Positions 32,395-44,004 of a stretch of 64,000 nt of DNA are shown here, in pieces (position 1 is the stretch's first letter; each line of letters starts with the position of its first letter). The translations under genes were made by a program, and so were the position numbers. The notes beneath the pieces were generated by a model, which was given only the letters and a program-made list of their open reading frames with translations, had not been told where the DNA came from and made no database searches. The DNA is from Sorex araneus (lineage: Eukaryota > Chordata > Mammalia > Eulipotyphla > Soricidae): positions 84,860,899 to 84,924,898 of the forward strand of contig NC_073313.1 in the NCBI RefSeq assembly GCF_027595985.1, read 5' to 3'.

Positions 32395-33330
32395 GATTTT
32401 TAATTAGGCATGATGATTTAGAAAATTATTTATAGTTGAGTCTCAGGTATGCAATTTTCCAATGCCTATCTAGCTACCAGTGTCAACTTTCCTCCATTAC
32501 TGTTCCCTTTGCCATCCCTCAGCCTGCCTCCTTAAGACCAATGTTTTTAAGTGGGATCTCATACTTTCAGTTTTGTTGATTCTATGATTCATATATATAG
32601 GTACATAACATCTCTTCAGTATAGTGTGTCTGGGACTTTTGTCCTCTGCCCATATTACCCTCTATCCTTCACTTCTTCCTTTACCCTTCTCTTTATTCAT
32701 TTCAAAGTCCCAATTTGATCTGACCCAAATTCTTCAAATTTCATGTAATTAATTATAGATAAATATTTGTGTATAGATTTTTCCTTCAATATAAACTTCA
32801 TATATCATTGAGTGGAGAAGACTTAAATCCACAAGTGCAATCTAAATACCAATCAAATGTAGACCATTACATCACTCAGAGTTATCTTGCACCAAGCCTG
32901 TCAATTCTTGCCTCATCACTCACAGGCAAATACTGTTTTAAACATTCCATAAATATTTAATTTTGTATGTTCTGGATTTTCATATGCACATAATAAGCCA
33001 TATATTCAGTTTCTTTCACAAATATTACATTTAATAATTTTAATTCATTGAGATTCTATTATTTACAATACTGTTAATAATGGTTTCTCATGCATGTAAT
33101 TCCAACACCAAACTCATCAACAGTGTACCCACCTCTGACCTCAAAAGACTGCGTGCCTCAAAAGACCACAAAAAAACCCTTGAATCAAAAATAATATTTT
33201 TGAGATTCATCCATATTATTCTTTGCATTATTCATCCATATGTTTCTCCATAGTCTATAGTTTATTCCTTATCATTGCAGTATTCAATTTCGTTTATTTC
33301 AAAGTTTATTGCTTTGGAGATGTTCTGGCT
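32395..33330 (-). mobile_element. Old LINE-1 3' ends, minus strand
   Basis: At least two diverged antisense L1 3' portions. One starts near 32395 (taattaggcatgatgattta, ctaccagtgtcaactttcct). The other starts near 33050 (acaatactgttaataatggt, ttccaacaccaaactcatca). Confidence 0.6.
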
Positions 33331-33859
33331 AAATAATAATAAATTAATGAATTAATAAAATTTTTCTTACATGAAAATTCATCGTCAGGTTTCTCTTTAT
33401 TTATTTGACTTTTCTTGGCCTCCTAGGAAGTGTTTGGGAGGCCTGAAGGCCCCACAAGCCAGTGTTGACCAATTTAGCACACAGTCTGTTGCAAATGCTA
33501 GTTTGGGTTCTGTGGACACACTGGAAATATATTGGTATCTCACTGTAGTGTTAGTGGACTTTTCTCTGGTGATAAGCGATAGTGAATATTTTTTAAATGT
33601 GTATTTTCCATTATAAAGACAGGTGCAGAACTCGGTAAAATGGAGAACTGAACAGAAAAGTTAAAGAAGTGAGAAGAAAAGCCAGATAAAACCGTTCCCG
33701 GAGTGAACAAGTAGCGAAGCTTCTCCTGTGCAACCAGAAGCTGGGGACCCCACTGGCCCAGAATTACACCCCCCCAGTCCAGGCCCACGGGCTGAGCCAG
33801 AGCAACCAGGCAGAGCGGAAATAAAGACAACTACGGTGGAGGCAGGAAGGCAGACAGGA
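33331..33859. other. No gene seen; GC-richer toward the end
   Basis: Positions 33640-33860 are purine-rich and GC-richer than average. They may belong to the L1 fragment that follows. No intact frame of known content. Confidence 0.35.
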
Positions 33860-34250
33860 AGACGAGGTGTCAAAGCAGGCAGAACAATCCAGCAGGACAT
33901 AAAATCAACGCACAAAAATTAGCCTGACCAGTTACAGGAGCAAGCAGAAAGGACAAAAAACATGTTACATTAGCACCAGAAAGGATAAAATTCTTTGGAT
34001 TCTTTGGGGCCACCAAGGTTCCAAGGGGATAAAATACTTACACAGTGAAAACCACAAAAGTGGGGAGTGGGAGGTGGGGGGGGGAGTTGGCGGGGGTGGG
34101 GAGGGAGAGACGTAAGTAAACACATCCCAGAGCGAAGGACTGGACATGACTAAGTCAATGGCAGAACTATCCAGTGTGATGAACGCAGAATCGACATGAT
34201 TCTATCCAAATTCCAAGACTTTAACAGAAACAGAAATTCTATCTTAAAAC
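33860..34250 (+). mobile_element. LINE-1 ORF2 internal fragment, diverged
   Basis: Plus-sense wording matches the ORF2 fingers region (acataaaatcaacgcacaaa, then aaaggataaaattctttgga, then tacttacacagtgaaaac). Positions 34058-34108 are a G-rich insert with several long G runs. Confidence 0.5.
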
Positions 34251-34261
34251 CCACTCTGGGG

Positions 34262-34435
34262 CCTGGAGCGGGCAGGGCATTTGCCTTGCACACAGCCCAC
34301 GCGGGTTCGATTCCCAGTGTCCTGTATGGTCCCCTGAGCACTGCCAGGAGTAATTCATGAGTGCATGAGCCAGGAGTAACCCCTATGCATCGCAGGGTGT
34401 GATCCAAAAGCAAAAAAACAAAAAAACAAAACAAC
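34262..34435 (+). mobile_element. tRNA-headed SINE, A-tail type
   Basis: Plus-sense, slightly deleted head (gcctggagcgggcagggc), perfect B box ggttcgattcc, and an A-rich tail interrupted by C. Confidence 0.88.
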
Positions 34436-34487
34436 CGGCTCTGGACTCTCCAGGGGGCAAACACTCAAAACCATCTTTAAAAAACTA

Positions 34488-34660
34488 ATAAAGTTAGCAA
34501 CAAGAGTACAGCGGGGAGGGTGCTTGCCTTGTATGCAGCTGACCGGGATTCCATCCCCAGCACCCCGCATGCACCCCACCCCAACCCCCAGGAGTGATTC
34601 CGGAGAGCAAAGCCAGGAGTCAGCCCTGACCATCACCGGGTGTGGCACCAAAACAAAAAG
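34488..34660 (+). mobile_element. A-tail SINE, diverged
   Basis: Plus-sense: agtacagcggggagggtgct, gattccatccccagc, gtgtggcaccaaaac end. Confidence 0.75.
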
Positions 34661-34764
34661 GAAAGAATCTGACTTCTTTTGTAATGTTAGCATCAATAAG
34701 CAGAAGACACATTCGCATACACACACTCCTTACACACCTATTTCAGACTGTGCTAGCTCTCGCT

Positions 34765-34925
34765 GCTAAGCTTTTGAGGGTCACACACAGCAGTGCTCAG
34801 GACTTTGGGCTCTGCCTTCAGGGGTCACCCCTGGCAGGCTCAGGGGACTCTCTAGGATCTGGGCTCGTACTGGGTAGGCTGCGTGCAAGGCAAAGGCCCT
34901 GCCCGCTGTACTGTCGCGCGGCCCT
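34765..34925 (-). mobile_element. A-tail SINE, antisense
   Basis: gggtcacacacagcagtgct through ctgcgtgcaaggcaaaggcc to the head complement at 34920. Confidence 0.8.
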
Positions 34926-35074
34926 CTGAGTGGTTTCTATAAGAAACTTGGATAGGGATTCTTTATTTCTCGAACCTTTGTGTTTTTCTTTAGCTCTACC
35001 CACTACACTGTGGCCCTTTTTTAGTGAAAATGTTCTGCCTCCCACCAATGACTTTTTGTGTCCCTCTTACTCTT

Positions 35075-35200
35075 TGTTCAGGTGTTTTTTTGGGGGAGTG
35101 GGTGCACTCCTGGCAGTGCTCAGGGAACCATGCAGTGCTGGGGACCGAGCTCAGGGCTGCCATCTGGCTCCTCAAGTCCTCTCCTAGCCGCCCTTTCCTC
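35075..35200 (-). mobile_element. Partial old A-tail SINE, antisense
   Basis: gcactcctggcagtgctcag and ctggggaccgagctcagg. The head is largely lost. Confidence 0.55.
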
Positions 35201-35437
35201 GGAGGCTGATGTCTGAGCCCCTCCTCCCGCCCCTTCCCCCCACCCTGGCCCCTGAGCCCTCCACTCCGGAGCTGGTGATAGGCTCTGGAAGGCCTCCTTC
35301 TGGAAATCGCTAGTTCTTGGAGAATGTTACTCTTTTGTGCTTGATGCTAAGTCCGTTTGGTATAAACTGTAACCAGACCATTGAGGGACCATACCCCTAG
35401 GATCGCTCCAGTCCCTAGTATGGCCCTCAAAAGCTTA

Positions 35438-35439
<2 letters not shown>

Positions 35440-35528
<89 letters not shown>
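35440..35528. repeat. (GA)n microsatellite
   Basis: About 44 GA units with one slip at 35514. It directly abuts the head of the next SINE. Confidence 0.97.
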
Positions 35529-35775
35529 CTAGCGCAGTCCCTAGCACAGCATAGGGTGTTTGCCTTCCACGGTGCCGACCTGGTTCGATTCTTCTGTCCC
35601 TCTCAGAGAGCCCGGCAAGCTACAGAGTATCCCGCCGGTTTGGCAGAGCCTGGCAAGCTACCCCGGGCGTATTTGATATGCCAAAAACAGTAACAAGCAG
35701 TCTCACAATGGAGATGTTACTGGTGTCCGCTGGAGCAAATGGATGAACAACCGGACGACAGTGCTACAGTACTAC
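35529..35775 (+). mobile_element. SINE with RTE-type tail (type B)
   Basis: Plus-sense: head with ctagcacagcatagggtg, B box ggttcgattct, agagcccggcaagctacaga body and tail gacgacagtgctacagtact. No A tail. Confidence 0.9.
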
Positions 35776-37199
35776 AATATTTTCCATTATATATTGTCTT
35801 TGTGATATGTCTGTTTTTCCACTGAACATATTTTAGAAAAAGCTTAGGTTTCTGAAAGTCTTCCAATAATGCTGAAAAAAAATTTCTGTTGAGCCTTCAT
35901 GAAGCTTCCACAAATGTTAACATATTACATAGCTATGTTACCACAAATGAAGCAAATTAGATGAGGTTACAGATGGAACTAAAATTTCTAAGCAGCTGGC
36001 TTTAAAATATGTAATTACCCTGGGTTACCTAGGTAGGTCTAATGTCCCTAATGTGGAATAGGGAGGTGAAAGAGTGTCAGAAAGATACAGAGAGGTGCAG
36101 TGTTGCTGGCTGTGAAGCTTAAGGAAACATGCTCAAGAATGTGAGTGACCTCTAGAAGTGGGAAAAAACAAGTAGCATATTAGTTTCCATAGACACCAGA
36201 AAGGAAAACGGCCTACTGACACCTTCATTTGAACTCACTGAGACACAATTGTAGTTTATAGAACAATAATGTAATAAATGTTCATTATTTTAAGCCACTA
36301 AATTTGTTGTGGCAATGGTAGGGTATTACGGCACTGATAAAGTATTTATTGTAATTTCCTTGCCTTGTAGAGAAATATGACTCTGGTTATTTATAATGCA
36401 CTTGTTTATTTTTGTCAACCCTAGTATACTTGTATTAGAATCTCTGAGCCAGACCCCAATAGGAAACATATTTATTATCTAGAGTACGGTGTTTGTGTAC
36501 TTTTTTTTGTTTGTCTTTTAAAAAGTATCTAGATAAATCATTTTTTCAAAGTTATTATGGCAACTGTTGGCACTTCCTTCCTAAAAGTTAAATTGCATAT
36601 GAATCAGAGATAAAAAAACTTTGTCAGTCTTCATTTAACCTTGAATTTCTCATATTTCCTGGCTCCTTTTTTTAAAATCTGCATAAAATAAGTCACTCTG
36701 GTTGGGTATAATTATACCACTTTTTAGAAATGCTTTGTCTTGCATCCAAAACCACAGTGCCAAATAAAATATCTCCATTACCCTGAAATTCCCCGAATTA
36801 TTTTTTGTGGTTACCTCCTGTCCCTTCCATAGCCCCTGGGAATCACAAGTCTACCACGTCTCTACACCTTAAACTTTTCCAGAATATTATATAACTGAAT
36901 TAATATATTAATCTTTAAAGTCTTTCTACTTTCACTTAACAAAATACATTTAAGATTCAATCATGTTGTTGCATGCCTTAATTAGTTATTCATTTTGATT
37001 GCTTAGTAATATTTCATGGCACCTAGTTTGTTCTTCATGTTGCTAAAGACATTTAATTTATAATTTTCAGAAATAATGTAGTAGGCAATTTAAAAACTTT
37101 AATACAAAGGGCTTTTTTCACAAGCAAGTTATTTATCTACTTGGTCAATAAGGAAGAAACAGTATTCTGAGTCTTGTGGCAATTTTACTGTTAACTTTA
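35776..37199. other. No gene seen; AT-rich DNA
   Basis: No supported coding region. The 36990-37090 area vaguely resembles old L1 but is not callable. Confidence 0.45.
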
Positions 37200-37316
37200 A
37201 AAGAAACTGCTAACACTCAGTATCTGTATTGCAAACCATAATGCCCAAAAGTAGAGAGAGAGTAGCACTATAGCACTGTCGTCCCATTGTTCATTGATTT
37301 GCTCAAGCGGAAAACA

Positions 37317-37376
<60 letters not shown>

Positions 37377-37565
37377 AGAAGGAAATTGTCTGCCATAGAG
37401 GCAGGGGATGGAGGGGTGGGGTTGGTGGGAAGAATACTTGGGACATTAGTGGTGGAAAATGTACACTGGTGGACAGATGGCTGTTCAATCATTGTATGAC
37501 TGAATAATGAAGGCTTTGTAATTATATCTCATGGCGATTCATTTAAAACAATAAAAATCTTAAAT
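37200..37565 (+). mobile_element. LINE-1 3' UTR with SINE-tail insertion
   Basis: Plus-sense L1 3' UTR (gtattgcaaaccataatgcc, then cactggtggacagatggctg) with an A-rich end. Its GA run is split by a 50-bp antisense RTE-type tail at 37263-37312 and has expanded to (GA)n at 37325-37372. Confidence 0.8.
37263..37312 (-). mobile_element. RTE-type SINE tail only, 50 bp
   Basis: Antisense tail ctatagcactgtcgtcccat to ttgctcaagcgg, with no body. This is an extremely 5'-truncated insertion of an RTE-tailed SINE or of the RTE element itself. Confidence 0.7.
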
Positions 37566-37599
37566 AAAGAAATTGCCAAACTCTACTTACTGGCAGGAG

Positions 37600-38060
37600 A
37601 TACCATGATCACAAAAGAAACTGCCAGACTGTTTTCCAAATTGGATGCACATAATTTTGGTCTGTTTTTAAATAAAGTCTTACCTCTCATTATTGACATG
37701 TAGTATTCATTTATATATCTTAAGAAAGGTTTAACAAATATTTTCTTGCAGTATATTTTGCTGTTCTTATGATGTCTGGTAAATAGCTGCTTTTCATTTT
37801 AATAGATCCATCAATCTACAAAGCTATTGATTTCTGTGACTCGTATCTTGTTATTATGCTTCAAAGAAAAGATAGTTTCATACATTATCTTCTGTGAGTG
37901 TAATGGTTTTGCTTTTACAATTCGGCCTTTAGTCCATCTAGAACTAAGTTTTGTTGGTGCTATGACAAAAAAGTTTGCAATAGCTTATATATACTACCAC
38001 AAAAGCCTTGAATTTCTCTTTTTTCCCACATGAATATCCAATTATTTCTGAAACATTTAT
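37600..38060 (-). mobile_element. LINE-1 ORF2 internal fragment, minus strand
   Basis: Antisense ORF2 wording (gtaatggttttgcttttaca, ggcctttagtccatctagaa, aatatccaattatttctgaa). No 3' end attached. Confidence 0.6.
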
Positions 38061-38074
38061 TAAAAAAGAAAATC

Positions 38075-38235
38075 ACAGTTTAGGAGACAGTTTTGAGGGT
38101 TATATGTTTGCCTTGCTTATGCCCAACCTGGGTTCAATCCTAGGCAATTCATTGGGTACCAAAGCATAGGCAGCAGTGATCCCTGAGCACAGAGCCTCGA
38201 GCACAAGTGTGTGGCCCCAAAACAAAAAAATAGAA
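38075..38235 (+). mobile_element. Old A-tail SINE
   Basis: Plus-sense remnant with acctgggttcaatcctaggc, gatccctgagcacagagcc and an A-rich tail. Confidence 0.65.
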
Positions 38236-38534
38236 AGGAAAGAATTTAAAAATTAAAATGAAATAGACCAAAATAAGTTCTTCCCTGTACATATTTTTTG
38301 GACAATGTTGTCAAAAATCATATGACTGCATACATTTTATAGTGTTTCAGATTCCATATTCTTTTCATGTGTATATCTGGCATCAATCTAAAAATTCTCT
38401 AGTGCCCATTTATGCTTGATCCTCATTCTCCTTTATAATCATAAAGTTATAGTTAATCATGACCTTAAACTGTCAACTTTTTGTATCTGAAAATTTACTT
38501 TTATTAGCCACTTTATGTGAATGTAATCACACAT

Positions 38535-38858
38535 AATTTTTTATTGAATCACCGTGAGATACAGTTACAAGGTTTCATGTTTGAGTTTCAGTCACACAAT
38601 GAGCAAACACCCATCCCTCCACCAGTGAACATTTTTCACCACCAATGTCCCCTGTATCCCTCCATCCCACCCTTCTACCTTCTTCTATGGCAAACAATTT
38701 CCCCCATACTCTCTCTGTTTTGGGGCATTATGGTTTGCTATACAGATACTGAAAGGCTATCATGTTTGATCCTTTATCTACTTTCAGCACACATCTCCAA
38801 ATTCCAAACTATCCCTCCAACCATCATTGACTTAGTGATTCCTTCTCTAGTCCAGTTG
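38535..38858 (-). mobile_element. LINE-1 3' UTR, minus strand
   Basis: Antisense UTR starting ttattgaatcaccgtgagat, with catccctccaccagtgaac and ttggggcattatggtttgct. First of three successive antisense L1 ends. Confidence 0.8.
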
Positions 38859-39196
38859 CCTTCTTTATTGAATCACCATGAGATGTACAGTTACAAAATA
38901 GTTTATGATTGAGTTTTAGCCTGACTCTATGACACTCTTTTCTTCTTTCTCTCTCCTTTAAGGCACTTTGGTTTGCAATACTGTTATTGAAAGGTTATCA
39001 TGTATATAATTTTACCTTCTTTCAGCACTCAGTTCTTGTCCAGAGTGATCATTTTCAATGATCATTATGCTAGTGGTCTTTCACTGGCCTGAGTGCATTT
39101 CCCACCCACATGTGGCAAGCTTCTGACAAGCTTCCATGGACCACTCCTCCTAGCCCATGCACATTTCTACTGCCTTTGGGCATTATTCTTCTACAA
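38859..39196 (-). mobile_element. LINE-1 3' UTR, minus strand
   Basis: Starts ttattgaatcaccatgagat, then jumps to the GA-run region and ttctgtccagagtgatcatt-type distal UTR. Internal deletion. Confidence 0.75.
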
Positions 39197-39485
39197 TTAT
39201 TATTATTATTATTATTATTATTATTGAACCGGAACGATAGCACAATGGGTAGGGTGTTTGCCTTGCATGCGGCTGACCTGGGTTTGATTTCTCCATCCCT
39301 CTCGGAGAGTCCAGCAAGCTACCGAGAGCATCCCGCCCACATGGAGAGCCTGGCAAGCTCCCCATGGTGTATTCAATATGCCAAAAACAGTAACAAGTCT
39401 CACAATGGAGACATTATTAATGCCCATCTCGAGCAAATTGATGAACAACGGGATGACAGTGCTACAGTGCTATTATTATTGTTGA

Positions 39486-39515
<30 letters not shown>
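39197..39515. repeat. (ATT)n split by a SINE
   Basis: ATT runs at 39197-39226 and 39474-39515 flank the SINE at 39227-39473. They are the tail repeat of the antisense L1 that starts at 39516. Confidence 0.8.
39227..39473 (+). mobile_element. SINE with RTE-type tail (type B), inside an ATT repeat
   Basis: Plus-sense: gatagcacaatgggtagggt head, agagagtccagcaagctacc-type body, tail gacagtgctacagtgctat. The flanking ATT runs mask the exact duplication. Confidence 0.9.
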
Positions 39516-39516
<1 letters not shown>

Positions 39517-40325
39517 GAATCATCATGATATAAACCATTACAAAGCTGCTCATGATTGGGTTTCAGTCATACCACAATCTAACAGCCATTTAGTGTGCAG
39601 GTCCCACCTACCAACGTCTCTAGTTTCCTTTCTGCTGTCTCCACCAGGCTGACTCTATGACAGACAATTTCTCTCGCTCTATCTCTTTCTTTCCTTTAAG
39701 GCATTATGATTTGCAATACAGGTACTGAAATGTTATCATGCATATCCTTTACATCCTTTCAGCACTCAGCTGTTGTCCAAAGTGATCATTTTCAACTCTC
39801 ATTGTTTTAGTCATACATTCTCTGTCGAAACTGCCCTCTCCTTCCTCCTTCAACCCCAACTTGTGGCAAGCTTCCAACCGGGAACAAGTCCTCCTGTATC
39901 TTCCACTGTCTTCCGGTATTAGTCTTAAAATATTTTTTATATCCAGCAAGTGAGTGAAATCATTCTGTCTGTCCCTCTCCGTCTGAATGACCCTCAAAGA
40001 TATGATCATTTAACATTTGATGAGGGATCAAGAAATATGAAGTGGAGTAAGGAAAGCCTCTTCAACAAGTAATGCTAGGAAAGCTGGGAAGCGACATGTA
40101 AAACAAAATGAATTCAGATCTCTTTCTAGGCACAAGAGTCAGATCAAATTGGATTAAAGATCTCAATATCAGACCCAAAACAAAAGGTAAATAGCAGAAA
40201 GTTTAGACAAAACCCTCCACAACATTGAAGTTAAAGGTATGTTCAAAGATGAAACACCACTGACCGAGCAAGTGGAAGCAAAGATAAAATGGAAATCCAT
40301 TAAATTAAGAAGCTACTATGCTTTC
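39516..40325 (-). mobile_element. LINE-1 3' end, minus strand, with inverted upstream piece
   Basis: Positions 39516-40010 are antisense 3' UTR and ORF2 end. Positions 40022-40325 are plus-sense ORF2 (gtcagatcaaattggattaa, matching the stretch at 19420 of the nested L1). One minus-strand insertion with a 5' inversion is the simplest reading. Confidence 0.7.
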
Positions 40326-40890
40326 CACATCCCTGAAATGAATATACCATTCTATGTCTCCCCCTATCCCTCTCACTCATTTCAGCCAACATAAAACTCT
40401 CCATGTCTATATATGTATAAACAAGTTTCATGACTTCATTTTTCCTAACAGCTGCAGAGTATTCCATTATGTAGTTGTACCTTAGTTTTTTTATCCACTC
40501 ATTTATTTGGGGGCACTTAAGTTATCTCCAGACTATGGCTATTGTGAATAGTGCAATAATGAATGTAGAAGTAGATAACTTTTAGATAACTTTTCTGCAT
40601 TGTGTTTTTGGGCCCCTAGCATATATTCCCAGAAATAGTAGCTCTGGATCATATGGAAACTCAATTCCTAGTTTTTTGAGGAATGTCCATATTGTTTTCC
40701 AGAAAGGCTATTCCCACCAGCATTGTAGGAAAGTCCCTTTATCCCTACACCCATGCAGGCCCTGGTTGTTCCTGTTCTTTTTGGTATGTGCCAATCTCTG
40801 TGGCCTGAGTTTATATCTTATTGCTGTTTTGATTTGCATCTCCCTGATGACTACTGATGTAGAGCGTTTTCATTTGCTTTTTTAATGTAT
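40326..40890 (-). mobile_element. LINE-1 ORF2 end, minus strand
   Basis: Antisense of the last ORF2 codons (ttccattatgtagttgtacc, ggctattgtgaatagtgcaa, gtgccaatctctgtggcctg). No 3' UTR of its own is attached. Confidence 0.75.
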
Positions 40891-40984
40891 TGATTTTTTA
40901 GCTTAGTTCTGTTAGCAAAATTCCTCCATGTTATAAAATGTACAGAACCTCGTTGCTTAAATGATTAAAAATCATCTCCCACCG

Positions 40985-41460
40985 TGTTGATAAAATACAT
41001 TGCTTTTGACACACATCTCCCATCCTGAGTGTGCCCTCCAGACATCATTTACTTGGTGGTCCCTTCTTTATCTCAGCTGCCTTTTTCCCCAGCATGTGAA
41101 GCCAGCTTCCAAGCCATGGAACAATCCTCCTGGCCCTTATCTCTACTATCCATGGGTATTAGTCTCTGATTATGTTACTTTATATTCCACAAATGAGTGC
41201 AGTCATCATGTCTGCCACTCAGTACCCGCATTGCAAACTATAATACCCAAAAAGAGAGCGATGGTAAAAGGGAATGTGCCTGCCACAGAGGCATCGGGGC
41301 ATGGGGTGTGACGGGAGGGATACTGGGAACATTGGTGGAGAAGAATGGGCACTGGTGGAGGTATGGGTACTCGATCATTGTATGACTGAAATGTAATCAT
41401 GAAAGTTTATAAATCTGTAACTGTATCTCATGGTGATTCAATAAATAATATTTAAAAATA
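40985..41460 (+). mobile_element. LINE-1 3' UTR with 5' inversion
   Basis: Positions 40985-41216 are antisense proximal UTR. Positions 41217-41460 are the sense distal UTR with a tail. In the L1 order the two halves are separated by only about 35 bases, a clear twin-priming product. Confidence 0.85.
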
Positions 41461-42180
41461 CATTGTTTTATTGTTTGTTATTTGAAAATAGCAGTACTAC
41501 TACAGTTTGCAAATATTCCCAAACACCTGGCCATGAATTTTGCTGTACATGTCTGTCAACAGATATTCTACATTTTCTTGAGAATATCCCTATGAGTGGA
41601 CATGTTTAGATGCATAAGTTTAAACTAAATATAAAAGAAGCTATTGCTATACTGGTTCCCAAAGTGAATGTGTCATTTTATACTCTCATCACAAATTTAT
41701 GAGAGTCTCAGTTTCTTCACATTCATACCAACTATTGGTATAAGATAGTATGGATTGATCATTTACAATGCTTCTATTTGTATTCTCATGCTAATATTTT
41801 TCGTCTCTTCATGTACCTATAATTATTTATTTTCTTTAGTGGAATGTCTACTTCAATAAATTTTCAACTTCTTTGTTAACTTAAATGAGCTAAATTCGTA
41901 TTCATATCTTAGATACTGTTTAATAATTTTAATTTTTATTAGTATTCTAAATTTTGAATATCAGATGCTAATTTTGATTAAATCAATTTATAATTTTAAA
42001 ATTACAGAACATTATTTTGTCATTGTCCTATTTAAAAAAATATTGTCTTTGACCTCAAACCATGAAAATCTTGCCTTAAACCCTCTGTCTCTAATCATAT
42101 TCTTTCTGGTAAGTTTTGAAATTTCAATTTGGTTCTTTAATATAATTTATATTTCACTACTTAAAAATTTTCCTAATTAG
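41461..42180. other. No gene seen; possible old L1 traces
   Basis: AT-rich. The text near 41640-41800 has faint antisense L1 resemblance. Nothing codes. Confidence 0.4.
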
Positions 42181-42182
42181 GT

Positions 42183-42385
42183 GTAAAACTACCTGTCGCA
42201 TATTCAATATTCCAAAAACTGTAACGATAGGTCTCATTCCCCTGACCCTGAAAGAGCTTCCAATCCTTGGGAAAGATGAGTAAGGAGAGGCTGCTAAAAT
42301 CTCAGGGCTGAGTGTAATAGAGACATTACTGGTGCCTGCTCAAGTAAACCAATGAACAACTGGATAACAGTGATATAGGTTTTTG
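42183..42385 (+). mobile_element. RTE-tail SINE, type C, 5'-truncated
   Basis: Starts in the body (gtcgcatattcaatattcca), carries the type C block (ccctgaaagagcttccaatc through gctgctaaaatctcagggct) and ends gataacagtgatat. No A tail. Confidence 0.85.
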
Positions 42386-42589
42386 ATACTCAAGATATAA
42401 TTGCCTGTGGGGGTATTTTTCCATGCAAAAGTTCTCTGGGATGCTCGACCACTTCTTGTACTTCCTTTCTTTGCCAGATCCCTTATCGACTTGAATATTA
42501 TTTCTGTTCAGTTCATGTGAAGTCCCAATGCAGTTTATCAGATTCCTTTTCTCCCACTGATGATATATTTTCATTATTTATATTGAGAA

Positions 42590-42960
42590 TGTATGCAGTA
42601 GCTTTATAAAAGTTATTTTAAATTGACATTTGATTTACAAAGATGTTGACAATCGTTTTAGGCATACAAGTTTCCATCTCTGATCCCATCAGTGTCAACA
42701 GTGATTCCAGGTTTCCTCCCACTCCCAACTTGTTTCCTTGACAAAGAAAAAATTTGAAGTCAAATTATTGTAGTTTGCATTCCAAACTTACAGTAATGTT
42801 GCCTCTAGTAGTTTAGATATGTACAGATACTTTATCTCAAAACCACAGAGGCTCCCAAGGCCCCTGACCCTTACTCCATGTTACCTCCAGACTGATTCAC
42901 CTTGCTTCCCCCTCCCTTTCTTTTTTTTGCCAGGCATTTTAATTTCATAATATAGAGCCT
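42590..42960 (-). mobile_element. Old LINE-1 3' UTR, minus strand
   Basis: Antisense remnant: gacatttgatttacaaagat, tctgatcccatcagtgtcaa. Diverged. Confidence 0.55.
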
Positions 42961-42964
42961 AAGT

Positions 42965-43160
42965 ACAAATATTGGTGTACTTGATATGCCAAAAACAGTA
43001 ACAACGATGTTCCTCATTCTCCTGATCATGAAAGAGCCCCCAATATGCCATGGGGTACACTAGCACAGAACAGGGACTAATGAGGACATTACTGTCACCC
43101 ACTTGAACAAATCGATGAACACTAGGATAACAGTGATATAGTGATAAAGTGAATATAGAG
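42965..43160 (+). mobile_element. RTE-tail SINE, type C/D variant, 5'-truncated
   Basis: Begins gtgtacttgatatgccaaaa, has catgaaagagcccccaatat, a ggggtacactagcac piece reminiscent of the longest (type D) tail, and ends in a repeated gtgatatagtgata. Confidence 0.75.
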
Positions 43161-43164
43161 CTAA

Positions 43165-43880
43165 TCATTTTCTAGTTACTGGTAGATAGCTTATTGACTA
43201 AGAGCATTTGTCTTGCAAACAAAAAGCTGTGAGTTCATATGGTGACTGAATATAGCAAGTATGATCCCAACACTTCTGGTGTTTATCTTTGGTGGCTCTG
43301 TGATTCCCAGCAAAGTGAGTTCTCACCACACCACAGCCAGGTACTTGTGAGAGCCACAATTAAAGGGATAAGACCTCAGAGGGGAAACCACAACTAACCC
43401 ATGCTTGTAATATTGTCAGGAAGTGTGACCTTTAGTAAGCACATGTGTGAGCACTGCTGTGACCCATAGTAAGCAGCACAATCAGAATATTATGAACAAC
43501 AAAAGTAAAGAGTACAACCTCCAGTGAGTGCTTAAACCAAGTACCAAGTATTTTGTGCTGGAAACAAATATTTTGTAAGCACAAAAAATGATTCTGTGAC
43601 CTTCAGTAAGTGACACTATATATAAACATGTATATGTATATATAATATATATACTGCAAACATATATGTATGTTAAGTTAAGGCAAGATTTTGACAAAGA
43701 TTGCATACAAGATTGAAGGATCATACTGTGTGGCTTGCTGCAATGTTCTTCTCACCTTTTAGTATCAGTGATTTACCCAAACTTTGTACTATAATTTTTT
43801 AGGTCAGAGAGACTGGATTTTCTGTCAGAATCCTTATCTTCCCACATGGCACTCCCTGCATCTGGCTCTGTGACTGGAAG
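43165..43880. other. No gene seen; possible decayed SINE and TA repeat
   Basis: Positions 43175-43340 may be a very old SINE (gactaagagcatttgtcttg). Positions 43615-43675 are TA/CA-rich. No coding region. Confidence 0.35.
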
Positions 43881-44004
43881 TCATTCAAAGGGGTATGCCA
43901 TCCTCTTTTTCAAAAATTAGATACTTGGGGGATGCTTTTCTTGTCATTAAAAGGAGTATGCCATCTTCTTTTTTCAAACAGATTCTTAGGGCATGCTTTT
44001 TTGG
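43881..44004. repeat. Tandem duplication of about 63 bp
   Basis: Copies at 43881-43943 and 43944-44004, both containing agtatgccatc- or ggtatgccatc- followed by a gatgctttt- or gcatgctttt-type end. More diverged than the other two tandem duplications. Confidence 0.8.

Noticed and set aside
39110..39652. Plus-strand frame of 180 codons
   Set aside because: Crosses L1 UTR, ATT repeats and a SINE. Composition and position show it is chance.
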